From Aureispira sp. CCB-QB1 (GTDB taxonomy: Bacteria; Bacteroidota; Bacteroidia; Chitinophagales; Saprospiraceae), in NCBI RefSeq assembly GCF_000724545.1, contig NZ_JHBV01000030.1, positions 186,001-250,000 on the forward strand: a stretch of 64,000 nucleotides of DNA, given 5' to 3'. A program made the translations under genes and the position numbers. The notes under the pieces were generated by a model that worked only from the letters and a program-made list of their open reading frames with translations, was not told the DNA's origin and searched no databases. This document shows positions 35,934 to 45,118 of the stretch, piece after piece (the stretch's first letter is position 1; the number at the start of each line of letters is the position of its first letter).

Positions 35934-38615
35934 ATGTATCTACGTACTGCTTTATCCAAAAACAAAGCTACTGTTAAGGATATTTCTATTAATAATTATA
36001 GAGATGGAGGCATCAAAAATCACCAATTATCAGAAGAAATATACACCTTTACGGCTCTAGAAAAATTGTATATTTCTGGTGACTTTGTATCCTTAAGCCC
36101 CAAAATTTCAAACTTACAACAATTAGAACATTTAAGTATAGAATCCAATCTACTGACAGAACTTCCTGAAGAAATTGGAACACTCAAAAATTTACGCTAT
36201 TTGTCTATTAAAGGCAACGTACTCTCTAAATTACCTGAGAGCCTATCCAATTTAGTTCATTTAAAAAGTCTTAGCATTTGGCGTTCTCCCAATATTACCA
36301 AACTGCCTGCTAGTATTAGTCAACTGCCTCTTTTAACTAGTATTTCTATATACTGGGGCAATATGACAGATTTAACAGCCCTTCGCCATGGCTTTAAAGC
36401 CTTAAAGGAATTTTATATCACAGAAAATCCACTAGATGATCAAACTGCTTCACCAATATGGGAACTTGAGCATTTAACTAAGTTAACGGTAACCAACAGT
36501 TTTCTTTCGAACATTCCCCAAAAAGTATTACGACTTAAACAACTACAAAATCTTGTTCTTTCTAATAATAGGCTAAAAATAATCCCTGACTTTTTGGCAC
36601 AACTGCCCAAGCTAAAAGTTCTCAATTTTGAAAATAACCAAGTAGAAAAATTTCCTGTTTTTCTAGCACAGATGCCCTCTATTCAGCATATCGGTTGGAA
36701 AGATAATTCCTTTGGAAAATACGATCAAGCATTGCTCCTTTTTCCTACCAATGTAACCAACCCGCACACGAAAACTAATGCATCTAAGCAATATGAGCAT
36801 TTTATAAGCCGTGTCCGAAAGCAAAAATTTACTCCGAAAGCGCAAAAACTTTTTTTTGATATTCAGTCTCAACATCCCTTAAAAACAGGAGCATTTGAAC
36901 GCTCTGATTTTCTAGAAATTCTATCCTTTGAGGACAAAGCATTTCGCTCTACAGTTATTAACCAATTGCTAGATTATGAAAAAAAACGATTCGATAAGAA
37001 CGGTTTAAGCTCTGGCGACACCTTGGTTGCTTTGGGTAAAGCTACACTTCCTAAAAATGAAATACGTAGCATTCTGAAAGAAAATGGGGTTAATTATCAA
37101 ACTAAAATAGACGCTCAAACCACACATATACTAGTTGGCAATTCAGGAATAACAGACTATAGTCTCTTATCAGACAAAGAACATACTTTAGTTAGCCAAC
37201 AGGCTTTTCAACAGTATGTTAATACCATAAAAAAACCTTATTTGTTGGAACAAGAAAACAAGAACAGTTTCGACCATCTTTCAAGTTTGCTATTGAGTCA
37301 AAATCTAGAAAATCAAAGTTTAGGAATTGAATTATTACAGGGAGGAGGGACTCCAAAAGAATTGTTGACTGAATTGTTTATTGTCTTTAAGTTCTCCGAA
37401 GACAAAAAAATAGCTGCTAAAGCTAAAAAATTGTTAAGTGCAAATGCTTCAAAAGAAATATTAGAAAAACTAAAACTAAGAATTAATCTAAAAATTGTAA
37501 AAGATCACTACAAAACAGAAAATAAATTAGAACGCCTTACAGAAGGTACTAGCTTAGAAGTTTGGAAAATCGCACAGTATGCTTATCGATATCGTCCTAA
37601 AGTATGGGCACCGAAAGTCCCCTTAGGACTAAAAAATGCCCCTAAAGATATAGCCATTAACTTTTTAGTGGAAGTCGTTCGTGCAATGTCCTCCAATTCT
37701 TATACCATTGAACCAAATCTACTTCCTCATATTCAACTACTGTATCAAAACTGTACCTTCTTAAAAGACATAAAATTCCATCGGATTGCTCAAAACATTG
37801 ATGGCATTTCGAGTTTGACACAATTAGAAAAAATTACCTATTATTTTGTCAAAGATGCGCATATTCCCAACGATTTATACTTGCTGCCAAATTTAAAATC
37901 AATTCGTTTGACTCAAACTTATAGCAAGAATTGGGCAAGCTTATTGACTCAACTTAGTCAAATTACAACGTTTAAAAAACTATCCATTTGGCACTCTATG
38001 GAAACAGGCTTGCACTCAGACATTTCCAAAATACAACAGTTGGAACATTTTGTTTGCAATCGCACCCTATTATCTACCCAAAGTATCGCCGTACTTGCAC
38101 AACTTCCTCATCTAAAATACCTAAATTTAGATACTACTTCTGAGCACTTAGATGACCGCTACTTAGCTTTAGAAAATCTCGAAGCATTGTCTTTTCACAA
38201 TGAAACTATTTATCAAGTCACCCCACGTATTGCGGAGTTCAAATACTTAAAATCATTACGTTTGACAGGAGCACTCGTACTACCTGATACCATTCCTCCC
38301 ATGCCTCAATTAGAGTCACTTTTTATCAAAACGAGTTACCATGCTCCTTCCCCTATCCAGTATACTCAGCTACAGAATTTGACTCATTTAAAGAAAATGA
38401 CCATTAACGGCAATGTCACTAATCTAAAATCAATGCTGCCTCATTTCAAGCATTTAGAGTATTTAGAATTGTCCTTTAATAATATTGAACTTCAGGATCT
38501 AATTACTGCCTTACAACAATTACCTAAGTTAAAAAAGCTCAAGCGCTACCTTTCTACTCAGGAACTACTTACGCTACAAAAAGCACATCCTCATTTAGAG
38601 ATTTTAATTTCATAA
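35934..38615 (+). CDS. large leucine-rich-repeat protein with a BRCT-like insert
   Basis: An 893-residue cytosolic protein with no signal peptide. I prefer the ATG at 35934; an in-frame GTG at 35886 would add 16 residues. Eight to nine LRRs occupy residues about 35-270 (L-x-x-L-x-L/I-x-x-N-x-L-x-x-L-P, for example SIESNLLTELPEEIGTLKNL). A linker of about 100 residues follows. A BRCT-like segment lies near 360-425 (LVALGKATLPKNEIRSILKE, then NYQTKIDAQTTHILVGNSG). A helical region follows, and a second, more degenerate LRR set covers about 600-890. LRRs mediate protein binding and BRCT domains bind phosphopeptides or DNA ends. The role is unknown. A terminator follows the gene. Confidence 0.82.
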   Translation: MYLRTALSKNKATVKDISINNYRDGGIKNHQLSEEIYTFTALEKLYISGDFVSLSPKISNLQQLEHLSIESNLLTELPEEIGTLKNLRYLSIKGNVLSKLPESLSNLVHLKSLSIWRSPNITKLPASISQLPLLTSISIYWGNMTDLTALRHGFKALKEFYITENPLDDQTASPIWELEHLTKLTVTNSFLSNIPQKVLRLKQLQNLVLSNNRLKIIPDFLAQLPKLKVLNFENNQVEKFPVFLAQMPSIQHIGWKDNSFGKYDQALLLFPTNVTNPHTKTNASKQYEHFISRVRKQKFTPKAQKLFFDIQSQHPLKTGAFERSDFLEILSFEDKAFRSTVINQLLDYEKKRFDKNGLSSGDTLVALGKATLPKNEIRSILKENGVNYQTKIDAQTTHILVGNSGITDYSLLSDKEHTLVSQQAFQQYVNTIKKPYLLEQENKNSFDHLSSLLLSQNLENQSLGIELLQGGGTPKELLTELFIVFKFSEDKKIAAKAKKLLSANASKEILEKLKLRINLKIVKDHYKTENKLERLTEGTSLEVWKIAQYAYRYRPKVWAPKVPLGLKNAPKDIAINFLVEVVRAMSSNSYTIEPNLLPHIQLLYQNCTFLKDIKFHRIAQNIDGISSLTQLEKITYYFVKDAHIPNDLYLLPNLKSIRLTQTYSKNWASLLTQLSQITTFKKLSIWHSMETGLHSDISKIQQLEHFVCNRTLLSTQSIAVLAQLPHLKYLNLDTTSEHLDDRYLALENLEALSFHNETIYQVTPRIAEFKYLKSLRLTGALVLPDTIPPMPQLESLFIKTSYHAPSPIQYTQLQNLTHLKKMTINGNVTNLKSMLPHFKHLEYLELSFNNIELQDLITALQQLPKLKKLKRYLSTQELLTLQKAHPHLEILIS

Positions 38616-38624
38616 TTATAACGG

Positions 38625-38672
38625 AAAAAGTCCTTTGACTCAATACTAGTTGATATGAATCAAAGGACTTTC
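38625..38672. terminator. bidirectional terminator
   Basis: A 12-bp stem AAAGTCCTTTGA / TCAAAGGACTTT with a 21-nt loop lies between the convergent LRR and rng genes. Confidence 0.7.
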
Positions 38673-38715
38673 TTAAAATAACTCTATAAGTTTCTATTGT
38701 TGATAACACAAGTTG

Positions 38716-40308
38716 TTAATTCAAGCGAATTTCATCATCATTTTCATCAAAGAAACAATATTTCATCATGTGATACTTATTGTCGACTGTCACACGAATC
38801 CAACGGCGATATTCTTTTCTCCATTGCATGAGCAAACTCCATAAAAAGCCTTTTTTGAGATAAGCATTCACAAAAGGATGCACATGAATTGTTAACTTAT
38901 TAGGGCTTTGAGATTTGATAATAAATTCCAAATCTCTTTTGATATCGTCCAATAATAAAATGGAAGGGTTAATCTTTCCTGTTCCAGTACAAACAGGACA
39001 CTGCTCGGCTGTTGAAATCGTTACAGCAGGGCGAACTCGCTCTCGTGTAATTTGCATCAAGCCAAATTTACTCAAAGGCAAAATGGTATGCTTAGCATTA
39101 TCCTCTGACATAAACTGCTTCATAGCATGAAACAATTTTACTTTATTTTCATTCTTGCGAACATCAATAAAATCGATAATGATAATTCCCCCAATATCTC
39201 TCAAACGCAATTGACGGGCAATTTCTTCAGCAGATTCTAGATTAACACGAAGCGCATTTTCCTCTTGATCATTGCTCACCATTTTGTGACCGCTATTAAC
39301 ATCAATCACATGCATGGCTTCCGTGCTTTCAATAACCAAGTATGCCCCTGAAGCCATTGTCGCAGTCTTGCCAAATGAAGATTTTATCTGCTTAGTAATT
39401 CCGAACTGGTCAAAAATAGGTCTTGAGCCAGAATAATGTTTGACAATATCTACTTTTTTAGGAGCTACTTTTTTGATCTCGCTAACAACCTCTTCTTGTA
39501 CTTTTCGGTCATTGACAATCACCCTAGAGAAAGACTCGTTCCAAAAATCACGAATCAAGCTCTTTGTTTTATTAAGTTCGCTCAAACATTTGATTGGTGC
39601 AGATGCTTGATATAACTCTTTGTAAATTTTTTCCCATTTATTGACTAATTCAGTGATATCATCGTGCAATTCTGCCACTCGTTTTCCTTCGGCAGCTGTA
39701 CGTACAATAAAGCCAAAATTTTTAGGTCGAATACTTTCCATCAAACGTCTTAAACGCTCTCTTTCTTCATCGCTAGTAACTTTTTTAGAAACAGCAATGA
39801 CATTTGTAAAAGGAGTTAAGACAACGTAACGTCCTGCAATTGTAATTTCACAACACAGACGAGGACCTTTGGTTGATATGGGTTCTTTAAGTACTTGCAC
39901 CAAAACATTTTGACCTTTGGTCAATACTTGGTTGATTTTTCCTTTTTTCAAGATATCGGACTCTATATTAAATCCTTTCAAAAGATGCGTGGGCAAGCTC
40001 CCTTCTATGGCTCCATTTGTAAATTTAATCAGAGATTTTAGCTTGGGACCTAGATCTGTATAATGCAAAAAAGCATCCTTTTTGGAGTGACCAATGTTTA
40101 CAAATGCAGCATTTAAGCCTGGCAGTAATTTGGTTACTCGCCCAAGGTAAATATCACCAACAATTAAGTTGTTTTTAAGGGACTGGTTATGCAACTCTAC
40201 CAATTTTTTATTTTCAATTAATGCTAACTGAATTTCTTTTTGGTTCGAGTTAATGATTAATTCTTTTTCCAAAGCTTTATTATTCTTTTTTCGTAAGAGT
40301 TTCTTCAA
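38716..40308 (-). CDS. rng: ribonuclease E/G family endoribonuclease
   Basis: A 530-residue endoribonuclease for rRNA/mRNA processing. An S1 domain lies at about residues 40-125 (VGDIYLGRVTKLLPGLNAAF, then KDAFLHYTDLGP). The DNase I-like catalytic domain has GGIIIIDFIDVRKNENK (catalytic Asp). The zinc-link motif CPVCTGTGK joins subunits, and the small domain ends the protein. The length is that of RNase G. The only upstream start that keeps the family N terminus (KELIINSNQKEIQLALIENK) is TTG at 40308. Co-occurrence with HU and the AURKAIP1/COX24 gene nearby is common in Bacteroidota. Confidence 0.93.
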   Translation of the reverse strand: MKKLLRKKNNKALEKELIINSNQKEIQLALIENKKLVELHNQSLKNNLIVGDIYLGRVTKLLPGLNAAFVNIGHSKKDAFLHYTDLGPKLKSLIKFTNGAIEGSLPTHLLKGFNIESDILKKGKINQVLTKGQNVLVQVLKEPISTKGPRLCCEITIAGRYVVLTPFTNVIAVSKKVTSDEERERLRRLMESIRPKNFGFIVRTAAEGKRVAELHDDITELVNKWEKIYKELYQASAPIKCLSELNKTKSLIRDFWNESFSRVIVNDRKVQEEVVSEIKKVAPKKVDIVKHYSGSRPIFDQFGITKQIKSSFGKTATMASGAYLVIESTEAMHVIDVNSGHKMVSNDQEENALRVNLESAEEIARQLRLRDIGGIIIIDFIDVRKNENKVKLFHAMKQFMSEDNAKHTILPLSKFGLMQITRERVRPAVTISTAEQCPVCTGTGKINPSILLLDDIKRDLEFIIKSQSPNKLTIHVHPFVNAYLKKGFLWSLLMQWRKEYRRWIRVTVDNKYHMMKYCFFDENDDEIRLN

Positions 40309-41136
40309 TCCATCCGATTAACATTATAACAAGAACAGCATAATTCACAACAAATTATTTCTGGTTCTAAAATGTTTAGATACTCTTTAGTGTTTAGCCT
40401 ATAAACACTCTTATATTTTTAATATTTTTTTCAATCTCATAAATATGCGTGTATATCCATACACTCCAATTTATATATCCCTTCTATTAAGTGGATAGGT
40501 ACAATTTGGAAATTTGATTGGTGTATTTTTTTTGTTGGTACAAAAAATCAAATTGCATCATCTTCATCTTGCTTCTAAGTATTTAGTATATCGTCAAATA
40601 CTTGTTATTATCAAGAAGAATAAAGCCAATACTTACTAGTAACTGTTCATTGTTAGTTTCATACACAGTTACCTAAATCATTTAACTATAGAATATGTTA
40701 TTATCACCATTGATAAGAACTATCAAAAAATCATTAGCTGGTGAACGGTACCAACTGTTGGTTGATATCAATTATGGCTACATATCAAAGAGCCTAAATA
40801 CAGCACTTTCTAGCCAAAAAAATTCCATTCCCCCTTTTGTAGACCCAAAGGAAGTTAAATAATTATAGTACAAGATGAACATGTAAAACATGTTCAGATT
40901 AATAGTTTTAAAAAACATCTAAAACCATCAATCAAAAAGAGAATAGGAGAGAATAATAGAAGCGAATTAGTAAAACCAATTCATTTTTTGAGTATTGGGC
41001 ATCTAGTTTTTGGACTTTCAAAGTAGTCTTATTGTATTTAACTGGAGACTACTTTTAATAATATTCCAAGTTTTTTTTGCTATTAGAAGCAGCAGCAAAG
41101 CAATTATTTGCTTTATCTTTTGCTCATAGCCCTATA
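40309..41136. other. intergenic, about 830 bp upstream of rng
   Basis: AT-rich spacer. A 55-codon frame at 40695-40862 on the plus strand is listed separately with low confidence. No other ORF, RNA or repeat is seen. Confidence 0.4.
40695..40862 (+). CDS. possible small protein, 55 codons
   Basis: ATG frame of 55 residues beginning MLLSPLIRTIKKSLAGERYQ. It ends with an ordinary stop and has an even, protein-like composition in a gap that otherwise lacks genes. It has no recognisable domain, signal peptide or promoter, and it may be chance. Confidence 0.2.
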   Translation: MLLSPLIRTIKKSLAGERYQLLVDINYGYISKSLNTALSSQKNSIPPFVDPKEVK

Positions 41137-41175
41137 CAAACACAGGGCAAGTAAATTACTTTGCCCTTGTGTTTT
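41137..41175 (-). terminator. probable terminator of the HU-TPR-COX24 unit
   Basis: A long imperfect stem: AAACACAGGGCAAGTAA faces TTACTTTGCCCTTGTGTTT with single-base bulges, 25 bp beyond the COX24-type stop. It would separate that unit from rng. Confidence 0.5.
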
Positions 41176-41199
41176 TATATAGTTATCACTTAAAAGAAA

Positions 41200-41292
41200 T
41201 TACTTCTTCTTCTTGTGACGATTCTTGCGCAATCTTTTCTTACGTTTGTGAGTTGCTATTTTATGTCTTTTACGTTTTTTTCCACAAGGCAT
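41200..41292 (-). CDS. AURKAIP1/COX24-type small basic protein (mS38-like)
   Basis: A 30-residue, extremely basic protein: MPCGKKRKRHKIATHKRK followed by KRLRKNRHKKKK. It matches the Bacteroidota AURKAIP1/COX24-domain proteins, related to the mitochondrial small-subunit ribosomal protein mS38 and the actinobacterial bS22. Residues HK-x-A-T-HKRKKRLRKNRHK are the family core. It probably binds the small ribosomal subunit (inference from homology). It lies 24 bp downstream of the TPR protein gene on the same strand and near HU, a conserved arrangement. It is too short for standard ORF cut-offs and easily missed. Confidence 0.88.
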   Translation of the reverse strand: MPCGKKRKRHKIATHKRKKRLRKNRHKKKK

Positions 41293-41316
41293 ATTCTTGA
41301 TATTTTACGTTTGTTA

Positions 41317-42210
41317 TTAATTATTATTTATATAATTTTGTTTTGCTCGAATCATTTGCTCCTGCATAGAAGGCTTAGGAGCACTCAAACGAATGGTGTT
41401 ATCATAATGGAACAAAACTTTTTCTTTATTATTTTCTGCTTTATAACAATCAATTAGGAAGTAATTTGCTTCTAGCAAGATTTCACTTGAAACCGTTTTC
41501 TTTTCTGCTATCTCCAATACTTTCTCTAATCTTGGTTTTGCTTTTGCAAGGTCACCAGAACGAGTAACCGATAATCGTGCCAATGTCATATTAACCATCA
41601 CATTGTCTGGAAACTGCTTGTCCAAATCTTGAAGCATTCGTACCCCTTTCATTGGCATAACCGTTGCATCTACAGCGCTTAGTTCTAAATACATCAACCC
41701 CTCGTTTAGGGCGTGTTGCAACGTATCAGGTTCTAATTCTTGAGCTTTTTGTAAAGCTGCAATTGCCTGACGAGCAGCAAGAATTTTTTCATCATTTTTT
41801 GCACTGGTTTTAAAACCCATACCGTACGTTGTACCGGCAATTCCCCAGGCTTCTCCAGTGTCTAATAATTCAGCCACTTTACGTGCATAATACCCACTGA
41901 CAATATAATTGCCATACTCAAACCAGGTTCTTGAAATAAGTTTCAGAACCTCTGCCTCTTTAATTGTTGTCGCTGCTTGTGCCTTCTCTTTATCCAATTC
42001 TGCCAACCAAACGGTTTGCGAAGAATCCAATGCATTTCTAGCTTCTGCCAGCACAATTTCTTCTGTTAATAATTCTTTAGGTTCATCCCCTGTTGTTTCA
42101 CCCTTTTTTGTTTTAGGCACAGTATATCCCATTTGTCCTAAAACAACTAAGCTCAACAATAACACCAAAGAACTGGTGAGAACACCAATTTGTAATTTAG
42201 ATAAGTTCAT
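41317..42210 (-). CDS. membrane-anchored TPR protein
   Basis: A 297-residue protein with a single N-terminal membrane segment (LQIGVLTSSLVLLLSLVVLG) and a periplasmic tetratricopeptide region from about residue 80 (ARNALDSSQTVWLAELDKEK; IAALQKAQELEPDTLQHALN; MLQDLDKQFPDNVMVNMTLA). TPR proteins scaffold protein complexes. No partner is evident. It lies between HU (67 bp upstream) and the 30-residue ribosomal-type gene, probably in one transcript. Confidence 0.85.
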   Translation of the reverse strand: MNLSKLQIGVLTSSLVLLLSLVVLGQMGYTVPKTKKGETTGDEPKELLTEEIVLAEARNALDSSQTVWLAELDKEKAQAATTIKEAEVLKLISRTWFEYGNYIVSGYYARKVAELLDTGEAWGIAGTTYGMGFKTSAKNDEKILAARQAIAALQKAQELEPDTLQHALNEGLMYLELSAVDATVMPMKGVRMLQDLDKQFPDNVMVNMTLARLSVTRSGDLAKAKPRLEKVLEIAEKKTVSSEILLEANYFLIDCYKAENNKEKVLFHYDNTIRLSAPKPSMQEQMIRAKQNYINNN

Positions 42211-42277
42211 AAAGTATTTCTAACAAAGACAGAGATTCTGAAATTTTGTCATAAGAGTTGTTATAAAAGAAAGGCTA

Positions 42278-42580
42278 TTACTTAGCTGTTTCTTCTACTT
42301 CAACTTGGTCTTTAACTTTGTTAACAAACGCTTTAGCAGGCTTAAAAGCAGGGATATAATGTGCAGGAATCACGATCGCTTTATTTTGCTTAATGTTACG
42401 ACCAATTTTCTTTGCACGTTTTTTAGCTATAAAGCTACCAAATCCACGAATGTAAACATTTTCCTTGTTCGCTAAGCTTTCTTTAACTTCAGAGAAAAAG
42501 TTTTCCAAAGTCATTAATACATCAACCTTAGGAACGCCTGTCTTTTCAGCAATTCGAGAAACCAAATCAGCTTTTCTCAT
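42278..42580 (-). CDS. HU/IHF family DNA-binding protein
   Basis: A 100-residue nucleoid protein that bends DNA as a dimer. The family signature is in the beta arm region: NVYIRGFGSFIAKKRAKKIG, then RNIKQNKAIVIPAHYIPAFKPAK with the intercalating proline. The first 40 residues form the helical dimer body. It ends in a short acidic tail (VEVEETAK). It starts the HU-TPR-COX24 unit. Confidence 0.96.
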   Translation of the reverse strand: MRKADLVSRIAEKTGVPKVDVLMTLENFFSEVKESLANKENVYIRGFGSFIAKKRAKKIGRNIKQNKAIVIPAHYIPAFKPAKAFVNKVKDQVEVEETAK

Positions 42581-42746
42581 TTGTATATTATTTCGTTTTA
42601 AAGTGTAAATAAACTAATTATGCTCTTACTCATAAAGTGAGGCAAAGGTCTCACTTTTTTTTTTAAAAGAGAAATTGAGTATGTTTTTTTTGTACATTTT
42701 TTGAAAAAAATAACATATAAACGCTTATTAATGAAGTCTAAAGCCC

Positions 42747-43244
42747 TTATTTTAACAAAAAAGTAATTGTAAAAAAAAGTAGCGAACCAAAAAAATATCC
42801 TGCTAGTACATCAACTAGAAAGTGTTTCTTTAAAAATACGCGTGAATACCCAACTACTACTATAACAATTAAAAACACTGGCACAATCAACAAATTCCCT
42901 GCCATATACTGTATATAAGACAACGATAAATAAACAAAAGAGATTCTAGAGGAATGGATGCTAGGAAAGCTTCCTGCATCTATCTTTTCAAATCCATTTT
43001 TAAATTTTTGTCCATTAGGTCTTGGTTTGTGCCAAAAATATTTAATTGCAGAGCAAACTATTTCGTTCAAGAAAAAGCCTGCCAACAAAATGGGAAAATA
43101 AGTTTTGAATTGAGGGTGACTTGATAGAGTTGCTAAGGTTACTAGCAACAACAAAAAGGGATTTCCTATTGCCGTAAAATCACGAATATACTCTGCATAT
43201 TTGGTCTTCTTCAAAGACACCTGTTCTACTTCCTTATCTTCCAT
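42747..43244 (-). CDS. PAP2 family membrane phosphatase
   Basis: A 165-residue integral membrane phosphatase acting on lipid phosphates such as phosphatidic acid, phosphatidylglycerol phosphate or undecaprenyl diphosphate. The three PAP2 motifs are present: KYFWHKPRPNG (K-x6-RP), SFPSIHSSR (PS-x-H, here PSIH) and GYSRVFLKKHFLVDVLAGY (SR-x5-H-x3-D). Four to five membrane helices surround them. pgsA lies immediately upstream on the same strand, and that supports a role in phospholipid metabolism, possibly as the PGP phosphatase (inference). Confidence 0.9.
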   Translation of the reverse strand: MEDKEVEQVSLKKTKYAEYIRDFTAIGNPFLLLLVTLATLSSHPQFKTYFPILLAGFFLNEIVCSAIKYFWHKPRPNGQKFKNGFEKIDAGSFPSIHSSRISFVYLSLSYIQYMAGNLLIVPVFLIVIVVVGYSRVFLKKHFLVDVLAGYFFGSLLFFTITFLLK

Positions 43245-43422
43245 TGTATAATCGATTTTGAAAAGTATATATTAAAGTATATAACTTTTCTTCGTGGCAA
43301 AATCGCATTAATCTTTCATCAAAAAAAACTAAAAAGTTGCTAATCAACCACAAAGCACTCACTACACCAACTGCTGCAAAAGTACTTTTTTTATTTTTTT
43401 TGCAAAAAACGAAAAAATCCAC
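43234..43422 (-). CDS. possible small membrane protein overlapping the PAP2 gene
   Basis: A 62-residue frame with a single hydrophobic segment (FAAVGVVSALWLISNFLVFF) ending 11 bp inside the PAP2 gene, out of frame. The overlap suits a translationally coupled unit between pgsA and the PAP2 gene. I recognise no family. It could equally be an unused frame in the leader. Confidence 0.35.
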   Translation of the reverse strand: MDFFVFCKKNKKSTFAAVGVVSALWLISNFLVFFDERLMRFCHEEKLYTLIYTFQNRLYNGR

Positions 43423-43481
43423 GAAATATTAATATAAGTAATGTTATGAATTTGTCAAAAAAAATTTAGGCAATGCGTTTG

Positions 43482-44078
43482 CTATTCATAGGTTGTTACT
43501 TCCTTAACGGCCTTCCAGTTTTTCATAAAGAAACGCAACCCCGAACCTACCGTCAAAGCCAAAGAAGCCAAAATCATTAAATGCATCAACCACCACATAA
43601 TAGCAGGAGTTCCGACAGGATTGGCTTCAGGATACAGATTAAACATTAGATAAAAATAAGCACATGGTAATGTAATCATTTGCATCACTGTCTTGGCTTT
43701 TCCTGACCAAGATGCTGCTACAACAATAGGCTTTTTTCTGAGCAAAAATATGAGTCGATAAACTGTAATCACCACTTCCCTTAAAAAGATGGGGACAATC
43801 CACCATATCGAATACATATTCTCAAAAAAAACATTGGACAAAGCGACAAAACTACCCAATACAATTATTTTATCTGCTATGGGGTCCAAAATTTTACCTA
43901 ATTTTGTAATCAAATTATAACGCCTAGCATACCAGCCATCTAACCAATCTGTAAATGCTGCAATTGCAAATAAAATTGCAGCCCACATACGAATATTAAA
44001 ATTTCCTTTCACCATCATATAAGGCACAATGAATCCCAATATAATTCGTAGTATGGTCAATGAATTTGGTACATTCAT
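43482..44078 (-). CDS. pgsA: CDP-alcohol phosphatidyltransferase (PgsA-like)
   Basis: A 198-residue membrane enzyme that makes phosphatidylglycerol phosphate from CDP-diacylglycerol and glycerol 3-phosphate. The CDP-alcohol motif is in DWLDGWYARRYNLITKLGKI followed by LDPIADK (D-G-x2-A-R-x8-G-x3-D-x3-D). Five to six membrane helices are predicted. The ATG at 44078 starts the conserved NVPNSLTILRI; the 40-residue upstream extension is implausible. It is followed by the PAP2 gene on the same strand. Confidence 0.93.
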   Translation of the reverse strand: MNVPNSLTILRIILGFIVPYMMVKGNFNIRMWAAILFAIAAFTDWLDGWYARRYNLITKLGKILDPIADKIIVLGSFVALSNVFFENMYSIWWIVPIFLREVVITVYRLIFLLRKKPIVVAASWSGKAKTVMQMITLPCAYFYLMFNLYPEANPVGTPAIMWWLMHLMILASLALTVGSGLRFFMKNWKAVKEVTTYE

Positions 44079-44502
44079 AAGATATAAGTTCTTGTTAGAA
44101 AGTAAATGGTCCGCAATAGTATAGTTAACAGAGATTTGCTCTTTACCAATTGTTCTGTAATAGCAAGTTGTTTTATAAGCAAAACCCCATACTCCCATTT
44201 ATACAACAATACTTTGTTCTTTATTTTAAGCAATAGTTTGTTGAAAAACTTTATTAATTTGATAATCAACAAATTGTAGATTTGTTGTTTTTTTTGTTAT
44301 AATTTTGATTATCAAACTAATATAAATGTGTTTTTTTATCTTTTTGGTAAAAAAGTAAAAAATCAACGAACTACTATTTAATAATAGCCTTCCTTTCTAA
44401 ACTTTATTAGATAAGAAGTTTTATAAAAAACAAAGCCCCATTATAAGGTACAAAATTAATCAATTCTATTAGAAGCACCTTATTTTTCTCTAAAAATGCA
44501 CC
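44079..44502. other. intergenic, 424 bp
   Basis: AT-rich spacer between rnhB and pgsA on the minus strand. A palindrome AACAAAT/ATTTGTT near 44266-44284 is followed by T residues on the plus strand, the wrong side for the genes here. Nothing else is assigned. Confidence 0.4.
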
Positions 44503-45117
44503 TTATTTTTTTTTGTCAACAGAGACTAAGTCTAAATCATCTGTTTTGAGGCGAAAGGTTTTGCGATGGTATTGGGTATAACCATGGTCAACGAGTGCTT
44601 GACGATGCGCTTTGGTGGGATAGCCTTTGTTTTTTTTCCATTCATATGCTGCGTGTTTTTCATGCAAGGCAAGCATATAATCATCTCGGTACGTTTTTGC
44701 CAAAATAGAAGCAGCGGCAATAGACATGTATTTGCTGTCTCCTTTTACGATACAATCGTGTGTTAGTTTTTTATAAGGCTTAAAACGGTTGCCATCAATA
44801 AGCAAGTGTTCGGGCTGCACAGACAACTGCTCTACAGCTCGATGCATTGCCAAAAAAGAAGCGTTTAAAATATTGATTTCATCAATTTCTGCTTCATCAA
44901 CAACCCCTACTGCCCAAGCTACAGCCTCTTTTTCAATAATCGTTCGCAGCTTGTAACGATCCTTTTCTTTTATTTTTTTCGAATCATTTAGCAATGGGCA
45001 TTCAAAGTCAGGCGGTAAGATTACGGCGGCGGCATACACTGCCCCAGCCAAACACCCTCGTCCTGCTTCGTCACATCCTGCTTCTATCTTATCTTTGTGT
45101 AAATAATTTAACAGCAA
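44503..45117 (-). CDS. rnhB: ribonuclease HII
   Basis: RNase HII cleaves RNA in RNA-DNA hybrids and starts ribonucleotide excision repair. The 204-residue sequence has the active-site motif [37 protein letters not shown], the aspartate in HLLIDGNRF and [19 protein letters not shown] start at 45117 is needed to keep the conserved N terminus; no ATG lies upstream in frame. It begins 1 bp after the DinB stop, implying translational coupling. Confidence 0.95.
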   Translation of the reverse strand: MLLNYLHKDKIEAGCDEAGRGCLAGAVYAAAVILPPDFECPLLNDSKKIKEKDRYKLRTIIEKEAVAWAVGVVDEAEIDEINILNASFLAMHRAVEQLSVQPEHLLIDGNRFKPYKKLTHDCIVKGDSKYMSIAAASILAKTYRDDYMLALHEKHAAYEWKKNKGYPTKAHRQALVDHGYTQYHRKTFRLKTDDLDLVSVDKKK

Positions 45118-45118
45118 C

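Noticed and set aside
40309-41199. tRNA or other RNA gene in the long gap
   Set aside because: No cloverleaf, and no GC-rich structured segment was found by eye, apart from the terminator stem near 41150.
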